This document shows positions 1 to 6,896 of a stretch of DNA of 33,281 bases, piece by piece. A program made the position numbers and the translations under genes. Position 1 is the stretch's first letter, and every line of letters starts with the position of its first letter. The notes below the pieces were generated by a model. That model ran no database searches and had not been told where the DNA came from. It worked only from the letters and a program-made list of their open reading frames with translations. Source of the DNA: an uncultured Bacteroidales bacterium (GTDB lineage: Bacteria; Bacteroidota; Bacteroidia; Bacteroidales; P3); the NCBI GenBank assembly GCA_905234695.1, contig CAJOHZ010000022.1, forward strand, positions 1 through 33,281, read 5' to 3'.

Positions 1-63
1 AAGCTGAAACTAAAAATGAGTCCGGTGCAATACCGAACTCATTTCTGTAGACAAATTAACTGA
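1..63 (+). CDS. IS3-family transposase, C-terminal end (partial)
   Basis: The first 20 codons of the window read in frame to a TGA at 61-63 and give a peptide containing KLKMSPVQYRTHF. This matches the extreme C-terminus of IS3-family OrfB transposases (rve integrase core), where a 'lkgmtPvqyR' motif closes the protein. The rest of the gene lies beyond the left edge. The family call rests on this short motif plus the IS-like terminal sequence just downstream, so it is good but not certain. The gene converges on gcvP. Confidence 0.75.
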   Translation, partial: KLKLKMSPVQYRTHFCRQIN

Positions 64-98
64 TTTTTTAATCCGTCCAACTTTTTGGGGTCACTTCA
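1..98 (+). mobile_element. Right end of an IS3-family (IS150-like) insertion sequence
   Basis: After the transposase stop comes about 12 nt of T-rich DNA and then a segment at 74-98 containing CCAACTTTTTGGGGTCA and ending in CA. Read on the other strand it starts TGAAGTGACCCC and continues AAAAAGTTGGAC, the form of terminal inverted repeat I know from IS150-group IS3 elements (TG...CA ends). The element boundary is therefore placed at 98, which leaves 36 bp between the IS and the gcvP stop codon. The left end and target duplication are outside the window. Confidence 0.65.
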
Positions 99-134
99 GA
101 ATCTCGGGTTCTTTTTTTTGTAATCTTACCAAGT

Positions 135-2990
135 TTATTGCTCGGCAGGCCAAACAGGCTGCAAGTTGCGATCGCCGTATGCGTCGTCAATCTTGCTGAT
201 GGTCGGCCAATACTTGTCTCCGTGAGGCAGCGGGAAGGCGGCCGTCTGACGGCTGTAGGGGTAGTTCCACTCGTCGGCGCAGACCACCTGCATGGTGTGC
301 GGTGCGTTGGCGATGGGATTGTTGTGCTCGTCGTATTTACCCGTCATGATATCGTCAATTTCGTGGCGGATTGCGATAAGGGCGTCGCACAGGCGGTCGA
401 GTTCGCTGAGGGGCTCGCTCTCGGTGGGCTCCACCATGAGAGTGTTATGCACCGGGAAGGCCACCGTGGGTGCGTGGAAGCCATAGTCGTCCAGACGACG
501 GGCGATGTCGCCCACGCCGACCTTCAGGCTGAACTCGCTGAAGTCGACAATCATCTCATGACCGCACATGCCGTTCTTATTGGTGTAGAGTATCTTGTAG
601 TACTTCTGCAGACGGGCGCGGAGGTAGTTGGCATTGAGGATAGCGTGGCGAGTCGCCTCGGTGAGGCCGTTGCCACCAAGCATGAGGAGGTAGCCGTAGC
701 TGATGGGGAACAACAGGGCGTTGCCGTAAGGTGCGGCAGCCATGGCGTTGCCCTTCTTGCCTCCCACCTCGACCTGACCGTGACGGGGCAGGAAGTCGAG
801 CAGTTTGGCACTGACCGCGATGGGGCCCACACCCGAGCCGCCACCACCGTGAGGACCTGCAAAGGATTTATGCAGGTTGAGGTGGCACACATCGGCACCC
901 ATGCGACCGGGGCTGGTGAGGCCGATCTGGGCGTTCATGTTGGCACCGTCCATATAGACGAGTCCGCCAGCAGCATGGATGATGTCCACGATTTCGAGGA
1001 TACCCTCTTCGAATGCACCGTGTGTCGAAGGATAGGTAATCATGATACAGGCGAGGTTGTCCTTGTGCTCCTCGACTTTGGCGCGGAGGTCGTCAATATC
1101 GACATCGCCGCGGTCGTTGCACTTGACCACCACCACCGTCATGCCGGCCTTGGCGGCGCTGGCGGGGTTGGTACCGTGCGCACTGGCGGGAATGAGGCAG
1201 ACATTGCGGTGTCCGTTGCCACAATCGATATGGTAGTTCCGAATGACCGTAAGGCCGCTGTACTCGCCAGCAGCACCCGAGTTGGGCTGCAACGACACTC
1301 CGGCAAAGCCGGTGATAACGGCCAAAAGGTCTTCCATGTCGGATATCATCTCACGGTAACCCTCGGTCTGGTCGGCGGGGGCAAACGGGTGAATGGCGCA
1401 GAACTTGCTCCAGCTGAGAGGCATCATCTCGGCAGCGGCATTGAGTTTCATAGTGCAGCTGCCCAGCGGGATCATAGCGCGGTTAAGACTGAGGTCCTTG
1501 ACCTCCAGTTTCTTCATGTAGCGCATCATCTCGGTCTCACTGTGGTATTTGGAGAATACGCTGTGGGTGAGATAGGCGGTAGTGCGCTGCAGGTTCTCGG
1601 GAAGCGAGATGTTCTGCGTGCAGCAGGAACTATTGCACTCCAGCAGTTCGGGCTTCTTGCCGGCGGCAATGGCCAGAACGTTGATAATTTCGTTGATGTC
1701 GTCGCGGCTGGTGGTCTCGTCGAGGCTGATGCCGATGCACTCGCTGCAGATGTAGCGGAAATTGATATGGTGCTCAAGGGCAATCTGACGGATGTAGTCG
1801 GGACTAACGGGGCACTGCAGGGCCAGCGTGTCGAAGAAGGCACGGTTGTGCTGCTTGTAGCCGTATTTCTCCAGTTCACGGGCAAGCACGGTGGCCATGC
1901 TGTGGATATTGGCAGCGATATTGCGGATGCCTTCGGGACCATGCCAAGCGGCATAGAAGCCACTCATGATGGCCTGCAGAGCCGCGGCGGTGCAGATATT
2001 GGAGGTCGCCTTGTCGCGCTTGATATGCTGCTCACGCATACCCAGAGCCATGCGCAAGGCGGGGTTGCCCTTGGCGTCGACACTCCAGCCGATGATACGG
2101 CCGGGGAAGGAACGCTTGAAGGTGTCGGTGATGGCAAAGAAACCTGCATGAGGACCGCCGAAACCCATCGGCAGGCCGAAACGCTGGCTGGAACCGAAAG
2201 CGCAGTCGGCGCCCATCTCGCCGGGAGTCTTCACCAGGGCCAACGCCATGAGGTCGGTGGCCATACCCACGAAGATACCCTTCTCGTGGCAGCGGGCAAT
2301 AAAATCGGTATAGTCGCGCACCTCACCGAACTGGCTGGGGTTCTGCACGACAACAGCGAAATACTTCGATGCATCAAAGTCGAAATCATCCACGTTGCCC
2401 GTCACAATCTCGATATTGCGGGGAGCGGCATTGGTGTGCATCACGTCGAGCGTCTGCGGTAACACGCCGTTGTCGACGAAAATCTTGTTCACACCATCCT
2501 TCTGGGCCTGACGGCTACGGCAAGCAAAGAACATCAGCATACATTCACCGCCGGCGGTGGCCTCGTCGAGCAGGCTGGCGTTGGCCATCGGCATGTGCGT
2601 CATATCGGCCACCATGGTCTGATAGGTCATCAGAGCCTCCAGACGGCCCTGGCTGATCTCAGTCTGGTAAGGGGTGTAGGCAGTATACCAACCGGCATTC
2701 TCGAAGACGTTGCGCTGGATGACGGCGGGGGTGATGGTACCGTAATAGCCCATGCCGATATAGGTCTTGAACACCTTGTTCTTCTGGGCCAGCGCACGGA
2801 CGCGGTTCAGGAACTCGTATTCGTTGATGCCGTCGGCAATGGGCATCGGCTCTTTCAGCCGGATGGCGGCAGGGACCGCCTTGTCAATCAGTTCTTCCAT
2901 GGAGCTGACACCGATTTCTTTCAGCATCTTCTCCTCTTCAATAGCCTTGGAGACACCGTTGTGCCTCGGAGTAAAATTGTTGCTAATCAT
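135..2990 (-). CDS. gcvP: Glycine dehydrogenase (decarboxylating), P-protein
   Basis: This is the PLP-dependent P-protein of the glycine cleavage system. It decarboxylates glycine and passes the aminomethyl group to the lipoyl arm of the H-protein. At 951 residues it is the full-length single-chain form, with an N-terminal half (GcvPA-like) and a C-terminal half (GcvPB-like). The PLP lysine is seen in HLNLHKSFAGPHGGGG (Lys708), followed by the glycine-rich loop. The start at 2990 gives an N-terminus MISNNFTPRHNG that fits the family; no Shine-Dalgarno is visible, as usual in Bacteroidota. It is monocistronic here: the H- and T-protein genes are not adjacent. A -7 box lies about 50 bp upstream. 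An IS3-family element sits just beyond its 3' end. Confidence 0.97.
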   Translation of the reverse strand: MISNNFTPRHNGVSKAIEEEKMLKEIGVSSMEELIDKAVPAAIRLKEPMPIADGINEYEFLNRVRALAQKNKVFKTYIGMGYYGTITPAVIQRNVFENAGWYTAYTPYQTEISQGRLEALMTYQTMVADMTHMPMANASLLDEATAGGECMLMFFACRSRQAQKDGVNKIFVDNGVLPQTLDVMHTNAAPRNIEIVTGNVDDFDFDASKYFAVVVQNPSQFGEVRDYTDFIARCHEKGIFVGMATDLMALALVKTPGEMGADCAFGSSQRFGLPMGFGGPHAGFFAITDTFKRSFPGRIIGWSVDAKGNPALRMALGMREQHIKRDKATSNICTAAALQAIMSGFYAAWHGPEGIRNIAANIHSMATVLARELEKYGYKQHNRAFFDTLALQCPVSPDYIRQIALEHHINFRYICSECIGISLDETTSRDDINEIINVLAIAAGKKPELLECNSSCCTQNISLPENLQRTTAYLTHSVFSKYHSETEMMRYMKKLEVKDLSLNRAMIPLGSCTMKLNAAAEMMPLSWSKFCAIHPFAPADQTEGYREMISDMEDLLAVITGFAGVSLQPNSGAAGEYSGLTVIRNYHIDCGNGHRNVCLIPASAHGTNPASAAKAGMTVVVVKCNDRGDVDIDDLRAKVEEHKDNLACIMITYPSTHGAFEEGILEIVDIIHAAGGLVYMDGANMNAQIGLTSPGRMGADVCHLNLHKSFAGPHGGGGSGVGPIAVSAKLLDFLPRHGQVEVGGKKGNAMAAAPYGNALLFPISYGYLLMLGGNGLTEATRHAILNANYLRARLQKYYKILYTNKNGMCGHEMIVDFSEFSLKVGVGDIARRLDDYGFHAPTVAFPVHNTLMVEPTESEPLSELDRLCDALIAIRHEIDDIMTGKYDEHNNPIANAPHTMQVVCADEWNYPYSRQTAAFPLPHGDKYWPTISKIDDAYGDRNLQPVWPAEQ

Positions 2991-3038
2991 ATTGTTATTG
3001 TGTTTTTCTTAATAATTGTCCACAATGGTTTGAAAGTA

Positions 3039-3046
3039 CAAAGATA
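3039..3046 (-). promoter_or_regulatory. Probable -7 box for gcvP
   Basis: The minus strand reads TATCTTTG, matching the Bacteroidota -7 consensus TAnnTTTG, 49 bp upstream of the gcvP start. The -33 element is weak (CTTG, 17 bp away). Confidence 0.5.
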
Positions 3047-3098
3047 CGAAAAAAAATCAAATCCAAGTGTGTTTTCCGGCCATGTCGAAAAAAAGTCG

Positions 3099-3106
3099 TA
3101 TATTTG
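3099..3106 (+). promoter_or_regulatory. Probable -7 box for the crotonase-hbd pair
   Basis: TATATTTG matches TAnnTTTG and lies 28 bp before the crotonase start codon. No clear -33 TTTG is seen at the usual distance; a T-run at 3072-3075 is the nearest candidate. Together with the box at 3039 it makes a short divergent promoter region with gcvP. Confidence 0.45.
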
Positions 3107-3134
3107 CAAATCCAAAACCCAAAACAACCATCGT

Positions 3135-3908
3135 ATGTACGAATACATAAAAATATCACAGACAGGCGCAGTCGCCACTTTCACCATCAGTGCACCGAAG
3201 TCGCTCAACGCACTTAACAGCACCATCCTCCGCGAACTGGATGATGCCCTCAGCCACATCGCCCCCGATGTCCGCGTGCTCATCCTCACGGGCGACGGCG
3301 AGAAGTCGTTTGTCGCCGGGGCCGACATCAGCGAGATGGCAGGCCTGAACGAAGCCGATGGATTTGCCTTCGGCAAGCGTGGCGCCGATGTCTTCCGCCG
3401 CATCGAAACGCTCCCCATCCCCGTCATTGCCGCCGTTAACGGCTTCGCCCTCGGCGGGGGCTGCGAACTGGCCATGGCTTGCGACATCCGACTCTGCTCC
3501 AACAACGCCAAGTTCGGCCAACCCGAAGTGGGCCTGGGTATCATCCCCGGCTTCAGCGGCACCTATCGTCTAGCCAAGCTGGTGGGCATGGGGATGGCCA
3601 AGCAACTTATTTATACCGGCCGCGCCATCCGCGCCGACGAGGCCTTACGCATCGGTCTGGTCAACGCCGTGTACGAACCCACTGAGTTGCTGCCCGCCGC
3701 CATGCAGATGGCGGAAAGTATCTGCGCCAATGCCCCGCTGGCGGTTGCCTACGCAAAGGAGTGCATCAACGCTGAGTATGACCTGCCCGCCGACGAAGCC
3801 ATTGCATACGAGAACCGCATGTTTGGCCGTTGCTTCGCCACCCAGGACCAGAAAAACGGTATGCAAGCCTTCCTCACCAAAGGCAAACCCCAGTTCCAAG
3901 GGAAATAA
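3135..3908 (+). CDS. Enoyl-CoA hydratase / 3-hydroxybutyryl-CoA dehydratase (crotonase)
   Basis: A 257-residue crotonase-fold protein that reversibly hydrates short-chain 2-enoyl-CoA. The two catalytic glutamates are in place: Glu111 in GGGCELAMACD and Glu131 in GQPEVGLGIIPG. The oxyanion-hole region AGADISEM near residue 65 is also typical. The open frame extends far upstream, but that part is antisense to gcvP; the start at 3135 (MYEYIKISQTGAV) gives the normal family length and follows a -7 box. The next gene, 59 bp on, is 3-hydroxybutyryl-CoA dehydrogenase, so the substrate is probably crotonyl-CoA in a C4 acyl-CoA route (butyrate formation, or butanoate/amino acid breakdown). Thiolase and butyryl-CoA dehydrogenase genes are not in the window, so direction cannot be told. 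Confidence 0.93.
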   Translation: MYEYIKISQTGAVATFTISAPKSLNALNSTILRELDDALSHIAPDVRVLILTGDGEKSFVAGADISEMAGLNEADGFAFGKRGADVFRRIETLPIPVIAAVNGFALGGGCELAMACDIRLCSNNAKFGQPEVGLGIIPGFSGTYRLAKLVGMGMAKQLIYTGRAIRADEALRIGLVNAVYEPTELLPAAMQMAESICANAPLAVAYAKECINAEYDLPADEAIAYENRMFGRCFATQDQKNGMQAFLTKGKPQFQGK

Positions 3909-3967
3909 CTATTCTATTGATTTAATTAATTTTAATTTTCAATTTATTCCATTTAATCATCACCACC

Positions 3968-4804
3968 ATGAAAATCTGCGTTATCGGAACCGGCACCATG
4001 GCCAAAGGCATTGTGAAAGCCTTCGCCACCAAGATGCCCATCGTTATGAAGAGCCGCAGCCAGGCCAGCCTCGACAAGGCCATGGGCTCTATCTCCAAAT
4101 CCTATGCCAAGCTGGTTGAGAAAGGCAAGATGACCCAAGAGGCCGTGGATGCCCTGCTCGCCAACATCACCACCACCACCAACTACGCCGACTTCGCCGA
4201 TGCCGACCTCGTCATCGAGGCCGCCGTCGAAGAGATGCAGCTGAAGAAAGATGTCTTCACCGAGCTCGACAAAATCTGCAAGCCCGAGACCATCTTCGCC
4301 ACCAACTCCTCGTCGCTCAGCATCACCGAAATCGCCGCCTGCACCCAGCGCCCCACCCAGTTCATCGGCATGCACTTCTTCAACCCCGCCGACCGCATGG
4401 CCCTCGTTGAGGTAATCAAGGGTCAGCTGACCTCCGCTGAGGTGTGCAAATGCATCGTCGACCTGGCCACTTCTATCGGCAAACAGCCTGTCGAGGTGAA
4501 CGAGGCCCCTGGATTTGTCGTCAACCGCATCCTCATCCCGATGATCAACGAGGCCGTGGGCATCCTGGCCGACGGCATCGCCAGCGCGGAGGACATCGAC
4601 AAGTGCATGATGCTCGGCGCCAACCACCCCATGGGCCCCTTGGCCCTGGCCGACCTCATTGGCAACGATGTAAACCTGGCCATCATGGAGGTTCTCTACA
4701 AAGAATTCGGCGACCCCAAGTACCGTCCCCATCCCCTGCTGCGCAAGATGGTGCGTGCCGGTCTGCTCGGTCGCAAGAGCGGCGAAGGATTCTACAAATA
4801 TTGA
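3968..4804 (+). CDS. hbd: 3-hydroxybutyryl-CoA dehydrogenase
   Basis: A 278-residue NAD(P)-dependent 3-hydroxyacyl-CoA dehydrogenase that interconverts acetoacetyl-CoA and 3-hydroxybutyryl-CoA. The N-terminal Rossmann motif GTGTMAKG starts at about residue 7. The catalytic His136 lies in [15 protein letters not shown], and the C-terminal dimerisation domain follows [15 protein letters not shown]. Length matches stand-alone Hbd enzymes rather than fused FadB types. It forms a two-gene unit with the crotonase upstream; the 59-bp spacer is AT-rich with ATTTTCA-like runs. A strong hairpin follows its stop. The alternative, a long-chain 3-hydroxyacyl-CoA dehydrogenase, is less likely given the size and neighbour. 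Confidence 0.94.
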   Translation: MKICVIGTGTMAKGIVKAFATKMPIVMKSRSQASLDKAMGSISKSYAKLVEKGKMTQEAVDALLANITTTTNYADFADADLVIEAAVEEMQLKKDVFTELDKICKPETIFATNSSSLSITEIAACTQRPTQFIGMHFFNPADRMALVEVIKGQLTSAEVCKCIVDLATSIGKQPVEVNEAPGFVVNRILIPMINEAVGILADGIASAEDIDKCMMLGANHPMGPLALADLIGNDVNLAIMEVLYKEFGDPKYRPHPLLRKMVRAGLLGRKSGEGFYKY

Positions 4805-4824
4805 TTCCTCACCCGTCCTATCCC

Positions 4825-4857
4825 ACCGGGGCCGCAGGCGTTGCCTGCGGCCCCGGT
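4825..4857 (+). terminator. Hairpin after hbd
   Basis: A perfect 15-bp GC-rich stem (4825-4839 with 4843-4857) and a 3-nt loop lie 20 bp after the hbd stop codon. The T-run that follows is short (TTT), so termination may be imperfect. Confidence 0.7.
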
Positions 4858-4875
4858 TTCGTATTCTATCCCTGT

Positions 4876-4908
4876 AAAAAAAATCCCGCGGCACTTGGCT
4901 GCGGGATT
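4876..4908 (-). terminator. Rho-independent terminator of ilvE
   Basis: On the minus strand an 8-bp stem (AATCCCGC paired with GCGGGATT) is followed by eight T residues. It lies 74 bp past the ilvE stop codon and faces the hbd hairpin. Confidence 0.8.
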
Positions 4909-4981
4909 CAGAGATTATGCAAATCTCAACTAGTATGACTTCAGCTGTGGCAAACCCCTGTCGGGACGCGCCGCGGGCTGC

Positions 4982-5995
4982 TTAGTCCATGATGGTGTTC
5001 CAGTGGTGGACATCCTCGGCCTCGCCGAGCTGGATGGCACGCAGGGCGTGGTACAGCTTCGTGCTCCAAGGACCGGGCTCCTTACCGAAGACATAGCTCT
5101 TGCCAGTCTCGGGATCGTCCAGGCGCTCGATGGGGCTGATGACGGCGGCGGTACCGCACGCACCTGCCTCTTGGAAGCCGGCGAGTTCCTCCACATCGAT
5201 GGGACGGCGCTCCACCTTCATGCCCATATCCTCGGCCAACTGCATAAGGCTCTTGTTGGTGATGGAGGGCAGGATGGACGTCGACTTGGGAGTGATGTAG
5301 GTGTTGTCTTTAATGCCGAAGAAATTGGCGGCACCCGCCTCGTCGACATACTTCTTCTCCTTGGCATCGAGATAGAACTCACAGGCATACTGGCCACCGT
5401 GGCAAGCCTCGACATGGGCGCGGAGGCTGGCAGCGTAGTTACCACCCACCTTGTAGATACCGGTACCCAGCGGGGCACTGCGGTCGTACTTACGGGTGAT
5501 GACATAGGGGTTGGCCTGGAAGCCGCCCTTGAAATAGGGTCCCACGGGGGTCACGAAGATGACGAACAGGTACTCGTCGGCAGGCTTCACACCCACGGTG
5601 ATGCCGGTGCCGATAAGCAGCGGGCGGAGGTAGAGGCTGGCACCCGTGCCATAAGGCGGGATGAAACGCTCGTTGAGTTTCACCACCTTCTTGCACATGG
5701 CGACGAAAGTCTCCGTGGAGAGTTCGGGCATCATAATGCCACGGCAGGTGCTCTGCAGACGCTCGGCATTGGCCTCGGGACGGAAAATGCGGATTTTACC
5801 ATCCTTGCAACGGTAAGCCTTCAAACCCTCGAAAGCCTCCTGGCCATAGTGCAGGCTCGACGCCGCCATATGGATTTCAATATGCTCGGAGCTCGATACC
5901 TCAATCTCACCCCATTTGCCGTTGCGATAGTAGCAGCGCACATTGTAGTCCGTTTTTACGTAACCAAACGGAAGGTTTTGCCAATCTATATTCAT
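4982..5995 (-). CDS. ilvE: Branched-chain amino acid aminotransferase
   Basis: A 337-residue fold-type IV PLP aminotransferase that transfers the amino group between leucine, isoleucine or valine and 2-oxoglutarate. The PLP lysine is Lys182 in GIYKVGGNYAAS. Other family marks are SLHYGQEAFEGLKAY near residue 50 and GTAAVISPIERL near residue 290. The frame stays open upstream to 6127, overlapping a tRNA gene, so the start was moved to 5995 (MNIDWQNLPFGYVKTD), which gives the usual class II BCAT length. No promoter box is obvious in the 55 bp between the tRNA terminator and the gene. A good terminator follows. Confidence 0.96.
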   Translation of the reverse strand: MNIDWQNLPFGYVKTDYNVRCYYRNGKWGEIEVSSSEHIEIHMAASSLHYGQEAFEGLKAYRCKDGKIRIFRPEANAERLQSTCRGIMMPELSTETFVAMCKKVVKLNERFIPPYGTGASLYLRPLLIGTGITVGVKPADEYLFVIFVTPVGPYFKGGFQANPYVITRKYDRSAPLGTGIYKVGGNYAASLRAHVEACHGGQYACEFYLDAKEKKYVDEAGAANFFGIKDNTYITPKSTSILPSITNKSLMQLAEDMGMKVERRPIDVEELAGFQEAGACGTAAVISPIERLDDPETGKSYVFGKEPGPWSTKLYHALRAIQLGEAEDVHHWNTIMD

Positions 5996-6049
5996 GATGT
6001 CGGTTTTATTTGTTTGTTGATACGTTGATTGATGACACGCTGTTCTGTT

Positions 6050-6097
6050 AAAAAACTGCGGAGAAACTCCGTTTTTATACCGGCGGAGGTTCTCCGC
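6050..6097 (-). terminator. Terminator of the CAT tRNA gene
   Basis: On the minus strand, 6 nt after the tRNA, a 14-bp stem with one mismatch (6084-6097 with 6058-6071) is followed by AG and six T residues. Confidence 0.8.
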
Positions 6098-6103
6098 AAA
6101 AAG

Positions 6104-6177
6104 TGGTCCCTCTTGGGCTCGAACCAAGGACCCACTGATTATGAGTCAGTTGCTCTAACCGACTGAGCTAAGGGACC
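6104..6177 (-). tRNA. tRNA with CAT anticodon (probably Ile2, possibly elongator Met)
   Basis: A complete 74-nt cloverleaf: acceptor GGTCCCT/AGGGACC, D-arm GCTC/GAGC, anticodon stem ACTGA/TCAGT around loop CTCATAA, T-arm CTTGG/CCAAG with TTCGAGC. The anticodon is CAT. CCA is not encoded (discriminator A is followed by CT). The GGTCCCTTA acceptor resembles bacterial tRNA-Ile2, whose C34 is changed to lysidine by TilS. Elongator Met cannot be excluded by eye; initiator tRNA is unlikely because the anticodon stem lacks the three G-C pairs. Confidence 0.93.
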
Positions 6178-6204
6178 GACTTCGCATCTTATCGAAATCG
6201 TTTG

Positions 6205-6235
6205 CAAAAGTACACAATTTTTCCCATATAGCAAA
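6205..6235 (-). promoter_or_regulatory. Promoter of the CAT tRNA gene
   Basis: The minus strand shows -33 TTTG (6232-6235), a 19-bp spacer and -7 TACTTTTG (6205-6212), a full match to the Bacteroidota consensus. It lies 28 bp before the tRNA 5' end. Confidence 0.85.
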
Positions 6236-6491
6236 AAAAAAGTGTCCTACCTTTCATTTTTCTCTAAAAATTGGGACAACCGTAATGGAATAGAACCTCT
6301 CGTGACACGAATCTCTTGTCACTAAGACCGAAGGTCTGTTAAGGTTAAGGTTAACAAATTTCAGAATTTTTGCTGCCAAAAAAGGCATTTTCGAGCCTAC
6401 GACAACCATCCCCGAGAAGTAGACAAGAAATACACAACTTTCTTACACACAAAAGCATATAAACAGACAAGAAAAAAAGTATCGTAGAAAG

Positions 6492-6522
6492 TTTGCCAAT
6501 TCAAAAAAATGTTGTACTTTTG
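6492..6522 (+). promoter_or_regulatory. Promoter of tRNA-Glu
   Basis: -33 TTTG (6492-6495), 19-bp spacer and -7 TACTTTTG (6515-6522), again a full match to the Bacteroidota consensus, 36 bp before the tRNA. Confidence 0.85.
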
Positions 6523-6558
6523 CACCCGCTTTTCGAAAGAGAAAAGTGTCCTAAAACT

Positions 6559-6632
6559 GCCGCATTCGTCTAGTGGTCCAGGACAACTGCCTCTCACGCA
6601 GTAGATCGCCGGTTCGACTCCGGCATGCGGTA
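6559..6632 (+). tRNA. tRNA-Glu (CTC)
   Basis: A complete 74-nt cloverleaf: acceptor GCCGCAT/ATGCGGT, anticodon stem ACTGC/GCAGT around loop CTCTCAC (anticodon CTC, reading GAG), and T-arm GCCGG/CCGGC with TTCGACT. CCA is not encoded. It has its own promoter and terminator. Its 3' end and flank are closely matched by 9557-9592, across an AT-rich segment, which makes it a candidate integration site. Confidence 0.95.
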
Positions 6633-6638
6633 CAAAAG

Positions 6639-6670
6639 CGATAGAATCAAAAGATTTTGTCGTTTTTTTT
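6639..6670 (+). terminator. Terminator of tRNA-Glu
   Basis: A 10-bp stem with two G-U pairs (6639-6648 with 6653-6662), AAAA loop and eight T residues, 6 nt after the tRNA. Confidence 0.8.
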
Positions 6671-6798
6671 CGTCTATACTCATATTTCAACTCGTTCTAT
6701 TACTGAATAAATCGAAACAAACATTTGTGCAAATAATTGTTTGATAGGCAAATAAAAAAATATTTCAAATATAAATGTACCTAATTTAAAAAAAAGCA

Positions 6799-6806
6799 TA
6801 TTTTTG
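6799..6806 (+). promoter_or_regulatory. Probable -7 box of the C10 protease gene
   Basis: TATTTTTG matches TAnnTTTG, 90 bp before the start codon, within AT-rich DNA that has no convincing -33 TTTG at 19 bp. The remainder of 6671-6896 holds no recognisable gene. Confidence 0.4.
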
Positions 6807-6896
6807 CACTTATAAAAACAGGGTATTTATTATTTGAGGAATTTTTATAAGTAATCTTCCGTTGAATATGATACCGTAATTAATCATTATATTTTT

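Larger units (their letters stand above)
6178..6558. other. Intergenic region between two tRNA genes
   Basis: No gene is seen here. It holds the two divergent tRNA promoters at its edges. In between are a small inverted repeat (GTGACA 6302-6307 with TGTCAC 6317-6322), the hairpin AGACCGAAGGTCT, and the triplet run GTTAAG-GTTAAG-GTTAAC at 6339-6356. A 12-bp direct repeat AAAAGTGTCCTA occurs at 6238-6249 and 6542-6553. Confidence 0.6.

Noticed and set aside
138..2462. A 774-codon open frame on the plus strand
   Set aside because: It is antisense to gcvP, which has complete family motifs; the frame is a by-product of GC-rich codon usage. The same holds for long antisense frames over ppdK (14356-16791), pckA, DPP IV and DPP5.
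2595..3134. A longer N-terminus for the crotonase gene
   Set aside because: The extra 180 codons are antisense to gcvP and outside the crotonase family length; the promoter box lies inside this stretch.
5996..6127. A longer N-terminus for ilvE
   Set aside because: It would run through a tRNA gene and its terminator.
6397..6690. A 97-residue minus-strand frame
   Set aside because: It covers tRNA-Glu and its promoter in antisense and has no protein-family features.
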